Origin: Janthinobacterium sp.
GTDB taxonomy: Bacteria; Pseudomonadota; Gammaproteobacteria; Burkholderiales; Burkholderiaceae_D
Assembly: GCF_009923995.1 (NCBI RefSeq)
Contig: NZ_RFSK01000010.1
Location: 62,001 to 126,000 of the forward strand
Length of the DNA stretch: 64,000 bases
Direction of reading: 5' to 3'
The notes under the pieces are model-generated. The model ran no database searches. It was given only the letters and a program-made list of their open reading frames with translations, and was not told where the DNA came from. A program made the translations under genes and the position numbers. Position 1 is the first letter of the stretch. The number at the start of each line of letters is the position of its first letter. This document shows, piece after piece, positions 1-8,812 of this stretch.

Positions 1-1296
1 AAGAAGTTCGCCACCGATATCCCGGCCGCGGACCTGAAGGCGCTGACGGCGAAAACCTATACCAAGGCAGTCTACAAGAACGCCCGCGCCGGCGAAAACG
101 CGGCCGACATCACGCCGCTGCGCGTGCTGGAAGAAAACGTCGTCAAGGGCGGATCGACCACTCTGATCCTGCAGGCGCTGTCGAACGGCCCGACCCTGGC
201 CTTCAAGGACATGGCCATGCAGCTGCTGGGCAATCTGTTCGAATACACCCTGGCCAAGACGGGCGCCGAACTCAATATCTTCGGCGCCACCTCGGGCGAC
301 ACGGGCAGCGCGGCCGAATACGCCATGCGCGGCAAGAAGGGCATCCGCGTCTTCATGTTGTCGCCGCACAAGAAAATGAGCGCCTTCCAGACGGCGCAGA
401 TGTTCAGCCTGCAAGACCCGAACATCTACAACATCGCCGTCGAAGGCGTGTTCGACGATTGCCAGGACATGGTGAAAGCCGTCTCGAACGACCTGGCCTT
501 CAAGGCGCGGCAGAAGATCGGCACCGTCAACTCCATCAACTGGGCGCGCGTCGTGGCGCAGGTCGTGTACTACTTCCGCGGCTACCTGGCGGCCACCACC
601 AGCAACGAGCAGAAAGTGTCGTTCACGGTGCCGTCTGGCAACTTCGGCAATATCTGCGCCGGCCATATCGCCCGCATGATGGGGCTGCCCATCTCGAAAC
701 TGGTGGCCGCGACGAATGAAAACGACGTGCTCGACGAATTCTTCCGCACGGGCGTCTACCGCGTGCGCAAGTCCGCCGAAACGTACCACACGAGCAGCCC
801 GTCGATGGACATCTCGAAGGCGTCGAACTTCGAGCGCTTCGTCTACGACCTGGTGGGCCGCGACAGCGAGCGCGTGCGCGCCCTGTTCACGAAAGTGGAA
901 ACCCACGGCGGCTTTGATTTGTCCGGCAAGCCGGGCAGCGACGGCGACGAGTTCAAGCTGGTGGCCAGGTATGGCTTCAAGTCGGGCAAGTCGACGCACC
1001 AGGACCGCCTCGACACCATCCGCGACGTGGCCGACGACTACGGCATCACCATCGACACGCACACGGCCGACGGCATCAAGGTGGCGCGCGAGCACCTGGA
1101 GCCGAACGTGCCGATGATCGTGCTGGAAACGGCGCTGGCGGCCAAGTTCAACGAAACCATCCTCGAAGCGCTGGGTGTGGACGCGGAACGCCCGGCCGGT
1201 TTCGAGAACATCGAGGACCTGCCGCAGAAGTTCGTCGTGATGGAGGCGGACGTGGAAAAAATGAAGGCGTACATCGCCGCCAATACGGGCTTGTGA
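1..1296 (+). CDS. thrC: Threonine synthase, 3' part
   Basis: Threonine synthase converts O-phosphohomoserine to threonine with pyridoxal phosphate in the cytoplasm. The reading frame is already open at base 1, so the start lies upstream; 431 codons are visible and the family is usually about 470-480 residues, so only a short N-terminal piece is missing. The cofactor lysine is in the GPTLAFKDMAMQ motif (codon at 205-207), and the glycine-rich GATSGDTGSAA and PSGNFGN stretches typical of fold-type II PLP enzymes follow. The last base of its stop codon is the first base of the moeA start codon, suggesting co-transcription. In related bacteria hom normally sits just upstream, which cannot be seen here. 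Confidence 0.96.
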   Translation, partial: KKFATDIPAADLKALTAKTYTKAVYKNARAGENAADITPLRVLEENVVKGGSTTLILQALSNGPTLAFKDMAMQLLGNLFEYTLAKTGAELNIFGATSGDTGSAAEYAMRGKKGIRVFMLSPHKKMSAFQTAQMFSLQDPNIYNIAVEGVFDDCQDMVKAVSNDLAFKARQKIGTVNSINWARVVAQVVYYFRGYLAATTSNEQKVSFTVPSGNFGNICAGHIARMMGLPISKLVAATNENDVLDEFFRTGVYRVRKSAETYHTSSPSMDISKASNFERFVYDLVGRDSERVRALFTKVETHGGFDLSGKPGSDGDEFKLVARYGFKSGKSTHQDRLDTIRDVADDYGITIDTHTADGIKVAREHLEPNVPMIVLETALAAKFNETILEALGVDAERPAGFENIEDLPQKFVVMEADVEKMKAYIAANTGL

Positions 1297-2537
1297 TGAG
1301 CGGGCCTGTGATGAACGATCCAGCCGCGCAACGCAAACCCATGCTGTCGGTGGCCGAGGCGCAAGCCTTCATGCTGGGCGCGGCGCGCCCGGTGGCCGAG
1401 GTGGAACTGGTCGACACCCTGCGCGCCAACGGCCGCGTGCTGGCGGCCGCGCAAACGTCGACCCTGGACGTGCCCGAGCGCGACAACACGCAGATGGATG
1501 GCTATGCCGTGCGCGCGCAGGATTGCGCCAGCGGTACGGCCAGCCTGCCCGTGTCGCAGCGCATCGCGGCCGGCCACGTGGGCCAGCCATTGCAGCCGGG
1601 GACGGCGGCGCGCATCTTCACGGGCGCCTTGCTGCCCGACGGCGCCGACTGCGTCGTGATGCAGGAGCAGTGCAGCGTGCTTGACGGCGTGGTGACGGTG
1701 AACCACGTGCCGCAGGCGGGCGAATGGGTGCGCCGCCAGGGCGAGGATATCCGCGCCGGCAGCGTCATCCTGGGCGCCGGCCGGCGCCTGCGCAGCCAGG
1801 AAATGGGCCTGGCCGCCTCCGTGGGCCTGGCCCAGCTGCCCGTGCTGCGCAAGCTGCGGGTCGCCGTGTTCTTCACGGGCGACGAGCTGGCCATGCCCGG
1901 CGAACCGCTGGCGCCGGGTGCCGTCTACAACTCGAACCGTTTTACCCTGCGGGGCCTGCTGGAAAACCTCGGTTGCGAGATCACGGACCTGGGCATCGTG
2001 CCCGACAGCCTGGAAGCGACGAAGGCCGTGCTGCGCCAGGCGGCCCAGGGCAATGACCTGATCATCACCTCGGGCGGCGTGTCCGTGGGCGAGGAAGACC
2101 ACATCAAGCCGGCCGTGGAAGCGGAAGGGCGGCTGAACATGTGGCAGATCGCCGTCAAGCCCGGCAAACCCCTGGCCTTCGGCGAAGTGCAGGATGCCTT
2201 TTTTGTCGGCCTGCCCGGCAATCCCGTCTCCAGCTTCGTCACCTTCCTGTTGTTCGTGCGCCCCTTCATCCTGCGCTTGCAGGGCGTGGCGGGCGACCTG
2301 GCGCCGCGCGGCTATGCGCTGCCGGCCGCCTTCGAGCGCCTGAAGGCGGACAAGCGCAACGAATTCCTGCGCGCCAAAGTGAATGACGACGGCGCGCTGG
2401 AACTGTTCGCCAACCAGAGTTCGGGCGTGCTGACGTCCACCGTGTGGGGCGACGGCTTGATCGACTGCCCGCCGGGGCTGTCGATCGCGCGCGGCGACAA
2501 GCTGCGCTTCATCCCGTTCAATGAATTGCTGTACTGA
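1296..2537 (+). CDS. moeA: Molybdopterin molybdenumtransferase MoeA
   Basis: MoeA inserts molybdate into adenylylated molybdopterin, the last common step of molybdenum cofactor synthesis, in the cytoplasm. The product is 413 residues, normal for the family. The SGGVSVGEEDH motif lies near residue 259 and the VGLPGNPVSS motif near residue 304, both in the MoCF-type catalytic domain; an N-terminal MoeA domain (DNTQMDGYA near residue 65) precedes and a C-terminal domain IV follows. The start overlaps the thrC stop by one base; an in-frame ATG at 1311 is an alternative start and neither has a convincing ribosome site. moaD follows after 10 bases, so the two cofactor genes form an operon. Confidence 0.95.
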   Translation: MSGPVMNDPAAQRKPMLSVAEAQAFMLGAARPVAEVELVDTLRANGRVLAAAQTSTLDVPERDNTQMDGYAVRAQDCASGTASLPVSQRIAAGHVGQPLQPGTAARIFTGALLPDGADCVVMQEQCSVLDGVVTVNHVPQAGEWVRRQGEDIRAGSVILGAGRRLRSQEMGLAASVGLAQLPVLRKLRVAVFFTGDELAMPGEPLAPGAVYNSNRFTLRGLLENLGCEITDLGIVPDSLEATKAVLRQAAQGNDLIITSGGVSVGEEDHIKPAVEAEGRLNMWQIAVKPGKPLAFGEVQDAFFVGLPGNPVSSFVTFLLFVRPFILRLQGVAGDLAPRGYALPAAFERLKADKRNEFLRAKVNDDGALELFANQSSGVLTSTVWGDGLIDCPPGLSIARGDKLRFIPFNELLY

Positions 2538-2547
2538 GGAAGCCTTG

Positions 2548-2805
2548 ATGAAGATCAATCTGCGATTTTTCGCCAGCGTGCGCGAACTGGTGGGCACGGC
2601 CCAGGAAGTACTGGAAGTGGCCGAGCCGCTGGCCAGCGTGGGCGAGGTGCGCGCCTTCCTGATCGCCCGCGGCGGCAAGTGGGAACAGGCGCTGGCGCAG
2701 GGACGCGCGCTGCGCATGGCGCACAACCAGGTGATGTGCGGCGCCGACGCCGCCGTTCAGGACGGCGACGAGGTGGCGTTCTTCCCGCCCGTGACGGGCG
2801 GCTGA
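2548..2805 (+). CDS. moaD: Molybdopterin synthase small subunit MoaD
   Basis: MoaD is the ubiquitin-fold sulfur carrier of molybdopterin synthase; its C-terminal thiocarboxylate gives sulfur to precursor Z together with MoaE. The product is 85 residues and ends in the obligatory Gly-Gly (VTGG). The start is chosen from a GAGGA ribosome site at 2536-2540 just before ATG 2548. It sits directly behind moeA and is followed by a strong terminator at 2823, so moaE is not part of this operon and must be elsewhere. Confidence 0.93.
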   Translation: MKINLRFFASVRELVGTAQEVLEVAEPLASVGEVRAFLIARGGKWEQALAQGRALRMAHNQVMCGADAAVQDGDEVAFFPPVTGG

Positions 2806-2822
2806 TCCTCCATGCTCCAGGG

Positions 2823-2851
2823 CGGCCACTTCATCGAAGTGGCCGTTTTTT
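2823..2851 (+). terminator. Rho-independent terminator after moaD
   Basis: A perfect 9-bp stem (cggccactt / aagtggccg) with a 5-base loop is followed by six Ts. It closes the thrC-moeA-moaD transcript. Its T-run abuts the stop codon of the minus-strand gene at 2851. Confidence 0.9.
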
Positions 2852-3093
2852 CATGGCGACTTGGTTTTCGGCTTGCCGGCCGTCGTGTCGCTGCACGTGG
2901 CGCAGGCAATGGCTTTCTTGTAGCGCCAGTATTTCGAGCCGATGAAGATGGCCGATGCCACCAGCGACCAGGCCAGCGCGCTGAGGATGTCGGCCCGGCT
3001 GGTGGTGCCCTTGCTGTACTCGACCACCGTCAGGATGATGAATAAAATCGAGCTGGCCAGCAAATAGCGGGAAATCCAGAATCCTGCACCCAT
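2851..3093 (-). CDS. Small two-helix membrane protein, unknown function
   Basis: The product is 80 residues with two hydrophobic segments (about 8-24 and 37-53) separated by a short polar loop, then a Lys/Cys tail containing CATC. I do not recognise the family. The start at 3093 was preferred over an upstream extension because GAGGAG lies at the right distance before it and the extension is not protein-like. The gene converges on moaD and ends exactly at that gene's terminator. An inner-membrane location is inferred from the helices. Confidence 0.7.
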   Translation of the reverse strand: MGAGFWISRYLLASSILFIILTVVEYSKGTTSRADILSALAWSLVASAIFIGSKYWRYKKAIACATCSDTTAGKPKTKSP

Positions 3094-3256
3094 GTGTTTC
3101 TCCTCTCGTGTCTCATTGTTCCATGATATAAACCGCTGATCGTCGCAGCATGTCCGCGCAGTATGCCTCATTTTTGGGCGCCAGCGCCATCGGCCGGCCA
3201 TCTCCTGCCCAATCTCGACTAAAATGCCGGGGTTTTCACCGTCTTCCCAGCCTGCC

Positions 3257-4498
3257 ATGACCAACTCCAGTTCCCCTCCGTTTCACATCGCCGTCATCGG
3301 CGGCGGCCCCGCCGGCCTGATGGCCGCCCAGGCGGCCGCCGACGGGGGCGCCAGGGTGGAGCTGTTCGACGCCATGCCGTCCGTCGGCCGCAAATTCCTG
3401 CTGGCGGGGCGGGGCGGCATGAACATCACGCACGCGGAAGGCTACCAGGCCTTCGTCTCGCGCTACGGCAGGCAGGCCAATTGCCTGAAACCGGCGCTGG
3501 ACCAGTTCGGCCCGCAAAAGGTGCGCGACTGGGTGCACGGCCTGGGCGTGGACACCTTCGTCGGTTCCTCGAACCGCGTCTTCCCCACGGACATGAAGGC
3601 GGCGCCCTTGCTGCGCGCCTGGCTGCACCGCCTGCGCGAAGCGGGCGTGCAGTTCCACATGCGCCACCGCTGGACGGGCTGGCGCGATGGCCAGCTGGCC
3701 TTCGCCACGCCGGACGGCGAGCGCCAGTTCAGCTTTGACGCCGTCATCCTGGCGCTCGGTGGCGGCAGCTGGGCGCGGCTCGGGTCGGACGGGGCCTGGG
3801 TGCCGCTGCTGCAAGGGCAGGGCGTGCCCGTGGCAGCGCTGGCGCCGGCCAATTGCGGCTTCGACGTGGACTGGAGCGGGCATTTCAGCAGCCGCTACGC
3901 GGGCGAGCACCTGGCCACGGTGGCCATCACGGCGCGCGACAGCGACGGCTTGACGGTCAAGCGCCAGGGCCAGTTCGTCGTCACGGCGGGCGGCGTGGAA
4001 GGCAGCCTGATTTACGCGCTGTCGTCCGCCCTGCGCGATCAGATCGCCGCCGAGGGCAGCACCACCATCTGGCTGGACCTGGCGCCCGACCATGGCCAGG
4101 AACGCGTGTTCGAGGAAGTGACGCGGCCCCGGGGCGCCCGTTCCATGTCCAGCCACCTGCAAAGCCGGCTGGGCATCAAGGGCGTGAAATCGGGCCTGCT
4201 GCGCGAATGCCTGGGCGCGGCCGACTTCGCCGACGAAGCGAAGCTGGCGCGCGCCATCAAGCTGCTGCCCGTCACCTTGCGGCGCCCGCGTCCCATCGAT
4301 GAAGCCATCAGCAGCGCCGGCGGGGTGGGGTTCGACGGCATCGACGGCAGCATGCTGCGCGCCATGCCGGGCGTCTTCGTCGCGGGGGAAATGCTGGACT
4401 GGGAAGCGCCCACGGGCGGCTACCTGCTGACGGCCTGCCTGGCGCAAGGCAAGGCGGCGGGCGAGCAGGCCGTGGCATGGCTGGAAGAGCATTCTTAA
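3257..4498 (+). CDS. BaiN/HI0933-family flavoprotein (putative NAD(P)/FAD oxidoreductase)
   Basis: The 413-residue product belongs to the HI0933/BaiN group of FAD-dependent oxidoreductases of mostly unknown substrate. The dinucleotide-binding GGGPAG motif is near residue 15, followed by the group's GRKFLLAGRGGMNITH signature near residue 45. A C-terminal GEMLDWEAPTGGYLL segment binds FAD in the family. The start at 3257 (MTNSSS) is preferred over an in-frame ATG at 3224 because the extra eleven residues are not conserved-looking. It stands alone between convergent and divergent neighbours, so context gives no hint to its substrate. Confidence 0.85.
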   Translation: MTNSSSPPFHIAVIGGGPAGLMAAQAAADGGARVELFDAMPSVGRKFLLAGRGGMNITHAEGYQAFVSRYGRQANCLKPALDQFGPQKVRDWVHGLGVDTFVGSSNRVFPTDMKAAPLLRAWLHRLREAGVQFHMRHRWTGWRDGQLAFATPDGERQFSFDAVILALGGGSWARLGSDGAWVPLLQGQGVPVAALAPANCGFDVDWSGHFSSRYAGEHLATVAITARDSDGLTVKRQGQFVVTAGGVEGSLIYALSSALRDQIAAEGSTTIWLDLAPDHGQERVFEEVTRPRGARSMSSHLQSRLGIKGVKSGLLRECLGAADFADEAKLARAIKLLPVTLRRPRPIDEAISSAGGVGFDGIDGSMLRAMPGVFVAGEMLDWEAPTGGYLLTACLAQGKAAGEQAVAWLEEHS

Positions 4499-4660
4499 AT
4501 TACCACGGCATTGAACCGTTAGCGCCACGACGCCGTTCACCATCGTCGCGGGCGGCGGTGGCCGGGAAGCGCCGCCGTACGCCAGTCCGGGGCCGCCGAG
4601 GCAGCGGGCATCGCCCGCCGCACATCGCGCCGCCCGGCAGGTGGCGAGCGGCTGTCTTCG

Positions 4661-5467
4661 TCAATGCCAGATGATGTCGCCCGAGCCGCTTTTCTGCGCA
4701 TCGCGCTGGCGCGGCTTGCCGTGGACGTGGATGTCGCCGCTGCCGCGCAGGGTCAGGTTGGCGGCGTCGCGCACGAAGACGGTGCTCTGGCCCGAGCCTT
4801 GCAGGCTGACGCTGGCCTTGTCGGCGGCCAGGTGTTCCGCATCGATATCGCCCGAACCGCTCAGGTCGGCGCGCACGAACTTGGTATTGCCGCTGGCGGC
4901 GATGCGCCCCGAGCCCACCATTTCCAGTACCACGCTGTCGCTGTTGCCCGCGTTGATGTCGAGGTCGCCACTGCCGTTGACGGTGGCTTGCACCTGCTTG
5001 TAGCGGCCCGTGAAGCTGACGTTGCCCGATCCCATCAATTCCAGGATAAAACTGTCGCCGGAAAAGCCCGTGATCTTGCTGTCGCCGTTGCCGTGCACTT
5101 CCAGGCGGACGAGGGCCGGCAGCACCAGTTCCACCCGCAGGGGCTGGCGGTGGTGAAACAGCATGCCTTTCGGGCCGATATGCAGGGTCGTGCCGTCGAC
5201 GCTCGTCTCCACGTTCGACAGCAGGCGCTGTTCGCCGCTCACCTTCAGCGACGGCGTGCTGCCGCGCCGCAGCACCAGGTCGATGGGGCCGGCCAGGTCG
5301 ATGCTGGTGATGCTGGCGGAAACGGGCCGCGTGTCGCTGCGCACGGCGCGGCCGGCAGCGCTGCTGGGGCTGCTGATGCCCTTGGCGCGCAGGGCCGCAT
5401 ACGACATGGCGATGAGGACCAGGGCCAGCAGGAACATGGACAGGCCCACTTTGAATAAACGTTTCAT
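4661..5467 (-). CDS. DUF2807 (GIN-domain) exported protein
   Basis: The product is 268 residues: an N-terminal membrane anchor or signal segment (about 5-28), then a beta-rich region with repeated SGSGD/NGSGD-type turns typical of the DUF2807 'putative auto-transporter adhesin head GIN' fold. The start (MKRLFK) has an AAAGG ribosome site. It lies 10 bases behind the DUF1700 gene and is clearly in the same operon. DUF2807 proteins are often encoded beside DUF1700 membrane proteins; a cell-envelope role is a reasonable inference, but the molecular function is unknown. Confidence 0.82.
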   Translation of the reverse strand: MKRLFKVGLSMFLLALVLIAMSYAALRAKGISSPSSAAGRAVRSDTRPVSASITSIDLAGPIDLVLRRGSTPSLKVSGEQRLLSNVETSVDGTTLHIGPKGMLFHHRQPLRVELVLPALVRLEVHGNGDSKITGFSGDSFILELMGSGNVSFTGRYKQVQATVNGSGDLDINAGNSDSVVLEMVGSGRIAASGNTKFVRADLSGSGDIDAEHLAADKASVSLQGSGQSTVFVRDAANLTLRGSGDIHVHGKPRQRDAQKSGSGDIIWH

Positions 5468-5477
5468 GGCTGCCTTT

Positions 5478-6263
5478 CTAGTGACCTTTGAGGAGGGAGA
5501 CATTCATGGCGATATAGCGCTTGATGCCGATCAAGGTATAGCGCGTGACCACCAGACTGAGCAGGAAGATGACTATGCCGCCGAGTAACATTCCCATGCC
5601 AAACACGGTTTGCGTCGTGCGCGCATCGCGGTCCATGTCGGTCGAGATGCGGATGCCGCTGCCGGCCAGCGCCTCGGCCCGTTCGATGACGCGCGAGGAC
5701 GGCGTGGGCGTCTCCGCCGCGTCTCTGGCGGGGCCGGGCACGTGGTGTACTTCGATGCCCGTGTCGCCGATGGTGATGCGGGTTTCGCGCCGGTCATCGC
5801 CGTCGCCGCCGTCGTCATCATGGATGAGCATGTAGCGCAGGGGGCCGTCGAGCACCAGCTCGTTTGCGCCGGACAAGCCGCTGGCCGTGATGGCGATGCC
5901 GGCCAGGTACAGGCTCAGGCCGACGGCGTACAGCGTGGCCAGCAGGGCCGCATACACGGCGGCGGGCACGACCATGAACAGGTTGAAGATGGCCAGGCCC
6001 ACCAGCGAGACCAGCAGGCGCAGCAGGTTGACGGGCGTCTTCCTTTGCTCGAAGGCCTGGCGGTGCGTGCTGCTGCGCAGGGTCAGGGCGATTTTCTTCG
6101 GATCGCCCAGGTCGTCGGCGATCTCGCGCTCGCTGCGGCCGGCCGCCGCGCCTTCGATGAAGGTCTGTTCGTAATAGTCGAGCGTCTTGGCCGCCAGGTC
6201 GGGCGGCAAGCCCGCCAGCGCGCGCCGCAGCGCGTCGAGAAAATCCTGTTTGTTCATAATCAT
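5478..6263 (-). CDS. DUF1700 family membrane protein
   Basis: The product is 261 residues. The N-terminal 80 residues form the charged helical DUF1700 region (MNKQDFLDALRRAL...YYEQTFIEG), followed by hydrophobic segments at about 85-135, a soluble stretch rich in Asp, and a last membrane helix at about 215-240. An alternative ATG lies at 6257. In many bacteria a PadR-type regulator precedes DUF1700 genes; here a 51-residue hydrophobic peptide gene takes that place. It forms an operon with the downstream DUF2807 gene. Confidence 0.82.
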   Translation of the reverse strand: MIMNKQDFLDALRRALAGLPPDLAAKTLDYYEQTFIEGAAAGRSEREIADDLGDPKKIALTLRSSTHRQAFEQRKTPVNLLRLLVSLVGLAIFNLFMVVPAAVYAALLATLYAVGLSLYLAGIAITASGLSGANELVLDGPLRYMLIHDDDGGDGDDRRETRITIGDTGIEVHHVPGPARDAAETPTPSSRVIERAEALAGSGIRISTDMDRDARTTQTVFGMGMLLGGIVIFLLSLVVTRYTLIGIKRYIAMNVSLLKGH

Positions 6264-6286
6264 GGTTTCGGGTCCGTAAGGCCGTG

Positions 6287-6442
6287 TCAGCCGACTGCCG
6301 GCAGCAGCATGCTTGCCTGGCTCAGCAGCATCGGCGCCTGCCGCGGCTGCTGGCCATCGGCCACGCTGAACACGGCCAGCGCCACGATGAGCACCAGTGC
6401 CACGGCTTTCAGGCTGGTTTTCAAGTGCAAGGTGGTGTGCAT
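6287..6442 (-). CDS. Small exported or membrane peptide (51 aa), unknown
   Basis: A 51-residue product with one hydrophobic segment (about residues 10-27) ending in an Ala-x-Gly-like site, then a Gln/Pro/Leu-rich tail. The ATG at 6442 has AGGAA seven bases upstream, which is why I accept it. It is the first gene of a three-gene minus-strand set with the DUF1700 and DUF2807 genes. I do not recognise it. Confidence 0.55.
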   Translation of the reverse strand: MHTTLHLKTSLKAVALVLIVALAVFSVADGQQPRQAPMLLSQASMLLPAVG

Positions 6443-6572
6443 GGCGTTCCTCGTGGCGGGTGGTTTGTCGATGATCAAACTGTACCCAAGCGGAGGCGGC
6501 CGCACCAGCGCAGTGCGACAGAATGCAATTTGGCAGGGTCCAGCGACACCAGGGCAGGATGCACCGTCAAGT

Positions 6573-7940
6573 CTACTTTGCCGTCGCGCCCGCACGCATG
6601 GCCCGGGCTGCCGCCACGCCGCTGCGCACGGCCGCTTCGATGGTGGCCGGGTAGTCCTGCGCGCGGTCTTCGCCGGCCGTGTAGTCGCCGGCCAGCAGCA
6701 GGCCAGGCACGCCGCTGGCGTTGCCGGGGCGTAGCAGGTCGGGCGTGCAGGCAAAGGTGGCGCGCTTTTCCGTGATCAGCTGGCTCCAGGCGGGCTGTGC
6801 CAGCTCCGGCCGGCGCAAGACCTGCGCCAGCTGGGCGGCGATGGCTTGCGCCAGCGGCCCGTGGCCCTGCCCGGCGGCCGTGCCGGACGCGCTGATGACG
6901 ACGGCCAGCAGTCCCGCCTGACGGGCGTCCAGCTGGCCCCGGTCGAAGACGAACTGGCCCCAGTGCTGCAGCTCCGGCGCATCGACGAGGGCGTAGAACG
7001 GCAAGTCCAGGCGCACGGCGGCGTCGTACTGCAGGTAGCAGGTGCTGATGGCTTCCGGCGTGAAGGCTTGCAACCGGGCAAGCACTTCATCGAGGCGCGC
7101 GTCCTGCACGCCTTGCAGCAGGCTGGCCGCCTGCACGGACGAGGTGGCCACGACGATGCCGTCATACGTGCCGGCATCATCGACTTGCCAGCGGCCATCG
7201 GGCAGGGAGCGCACGGCGTCCACCTTGGCGCCCGTGCGCACCTCGCCGCCGTGCCGCGCCACGTAGCGGCCGGCCGCGTCGGGCAGCAGGGCACTCAGGT
7301 CCGCCTTCGGGACCAGCATGTCGGAGGCGCTGCGGCGGCGCGCGCCCAGGCTGTCGCGCAGCACGTTGATGAAGACGCGGGCCGACGCCCGTTCGGGCGG
7401 GGTATTCAGCGCCGCCAGGCACAGCGGATGCCACATCAGCCGGCACAGAGTGTCCGTCTGGTCGAAGCGCTGCAGCAGTTCGCTGACGCTGCAATCGTTG
7501 TACAGCTGCCAGCCCATCCATCGCATGGCCGTGGAAAAACGCATCAGCGACAGCTTGTCGGCGCGCTGCAGCCCCTTGGCGCGCAGCAAGGCCCACGCCA
7601 GGTGCAGCGGCGCGGGCAGGCGCGGCGCGACGAAGTCCATCCCGCCGCTGCCGGCCGGATAGCGCATCTGCAGGGGCAGGGAAAGGATCAGCTCGCCAGG
7701 GTCCTGTCCCGCCAGTGTCATCAGGCGCAAGGTTTCCGTGTAGGCGCCCAGCAAAATGTGCTGACCGTTGTCGAGCACGGTATTTTCCCGCTCGACCCGG
7801 CGCGCGCGGCCGCCCAGGGTGCGCGCCGCCTCGTAGACGGTGACGGCATGGCCGGCGCGGGCCAGTTCCATGGCCGCCGCGCAGCCGGCCCAGCCGGCGC
7901 CGATGACGGCATAGCGCCCCGTCACGGCCTGGTCAGCCAC
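6573..7940 (-). CDS. hpnE: Hydroxysqualene dehydroxylase HpnE
   Basis: HpnE is the FAD-dependent enzyme that reduces hydroxysqualene to squalene, the last step of the HpnCDE route from farnesyl diphosphate to squalene for hopanoids or related lipids. The 455-residue product has the amine-oxidase/phytoene-desaturase type nucleotide site GAGWAG near residue 13, the GGRA motif, and a C-terminal LLAGDYTAGE FAD motif. The start is a GTG at 7940 that overlaps the end of hpnD by eight bases, giving translational coupling. Confidence 0.9.
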   Translation of the reverse strand: MADQAVTGRYAVIGAGWAGCAAAMELARAGHAVTVYEAARTLGGRARRVERENTVLDNGQHILLGAYTETLRLMTLAGQDPGELILSLPLQMRYPAGSGGMDFVAPRLPAPLHLAWALLRAKGLQRADKLSLMRFSTAMRWMGWQLYNDCSVSELLQRFDQTDTLCRLMWHPLCLAALNTPPERASARVFINVLRDSLGARRRSASDMLVPKADLSALLPDAAGRYVARHGGEVRTGAKVDAVRSLPDGRWQVDDAGTYDGIVVATSSVQAASLLQGVQDARLDEVLARLQAFTPEAISTCYLQYDAAVRLDLPFYALVDAPELQHWGQFVFDRGQLDARQAGLLAVVISASGTAAGQGHGPLAQAIAAQLAQVLRRPELAQPAWSQLITEKRATFACTPDLLRPGNASGVPGLLLAGDYTAGEDRAQDYPATIEAAVRSGVAAARAMRAGATAK

Positions 7941-8766
7941 GGACCCAGGTCTTCCACGCCAGCCACAGTTTGCGGATGGGGGTGAGCGAGATGCGCTGTT
8001 GCAGCACGTGGTAGCCATCGCGCTCGACTTCGTTGAGCACGGTGCGGTAGATGGCGGCCATGATCAGGCCCGGGCGCTGGGCGCGGCGGTCTTCGGCCGG
8101 CAGCAGGGCCAGGGCGTCGTCATACGCCTGCTGCGCGCGCGCCGCCTGGAAGCGCATGAGGTTTTCAAAGTTTTCGCTGTGGCGGGCGTTCAGCAGGTCG
8201 GCCGCCGTCACGTTGAACTGCTGCAATTCGTTGATGGGCAGGTAGATGCGCCCCTTGCGCGCATCCTCGCCCACGTCGCGGATGATGTTGGTCAGCTGGA
8301 AGGCATGGCCCAGCTTTTCCGCGTACAGCAAGGTTTCCGGGCGCGTGGCGCCGAAGATGCTGGCCGACAAGATGCCCACCACGCTGGCCACATGCCAGCA
8401 ATAGCGGCTCATGGCCTGGTAATCGAGGTAGCGGGTCTGGTTCAAGTCCATTTCCATGCCGTCGATGATGGCCTGCAAATGCTTTTCTTCCAGTTTGTAA
8501 ACGTCCAGGTGCGGCTGCAGGGCCCGCATCACGGGGTGCGTGGGGTTGCCCTCGTACATGGCCTTGACTTCCTTGCGCCACCAGACCAGCTTGGTGCGTG
8601 CCACGGCTTCGTCCGTGCACTCGTCGACCGTGTCATCGACTTCGCGGCAGAAGGCGTACAGGGCCGTGATGGCCTTGCGGCGTTCGGCGGGCAGGAACAG
8701 GAAGCTGTAGTAGAAGCTGGAGCCGCTCTGGGCGGCCTTTTGTTGGCAGTATTCGTCGGGAGACAT
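7933..8766 (-). CDS. hpnD: Presqualene diphosphate synthase HpnD
   Basis: HpnD condenses two farnesyl diphosphates to presqualene diphosphate. The 277-residue product is a squalene/phytoene synthase: first aspartate motif DDTVDE near residue 44, second motif DVGEDARKGRIYLP near residue 165. The ATG at 8766 is chosen; a TTG two codons upstream is possible. It sits 46 bases after hpnC and overlaps hpnE, so the three genes are one operon. The DxxxD arrangement and the YLP motif are intact, so activity is expected. Confidence 0.92.
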   Translation of the reverse strand: MSPDEYCQQKAAQSGSSFYYSFLFLPAERRKAITALYAFCREVDDTVDECTDEAVARTKLVWWRKEVKAMYEGNPTHPVMRALQPHLDVYKLEEKHLQAIIDGMEMDLNQTRYLDYQAMSRYCWHVASVVGILSASIFGATRPETLLYAEKLGHAFQLTNIIRDVGEDARKGRIYLPINELQQFNVTAADLLNARHSENFENLMRFQAARAQQAYDDALALLPAEDRRAQRPGLIMAAIYRTVLNEVERDGYHVLQQRISLTPIRKLWLAWKTWVRG

Positions 8767-8812
8767 AGTCAAAAGAGCAAGGGTTGCAGATCGAAGCCGC
8801 TATTCTATCGTC

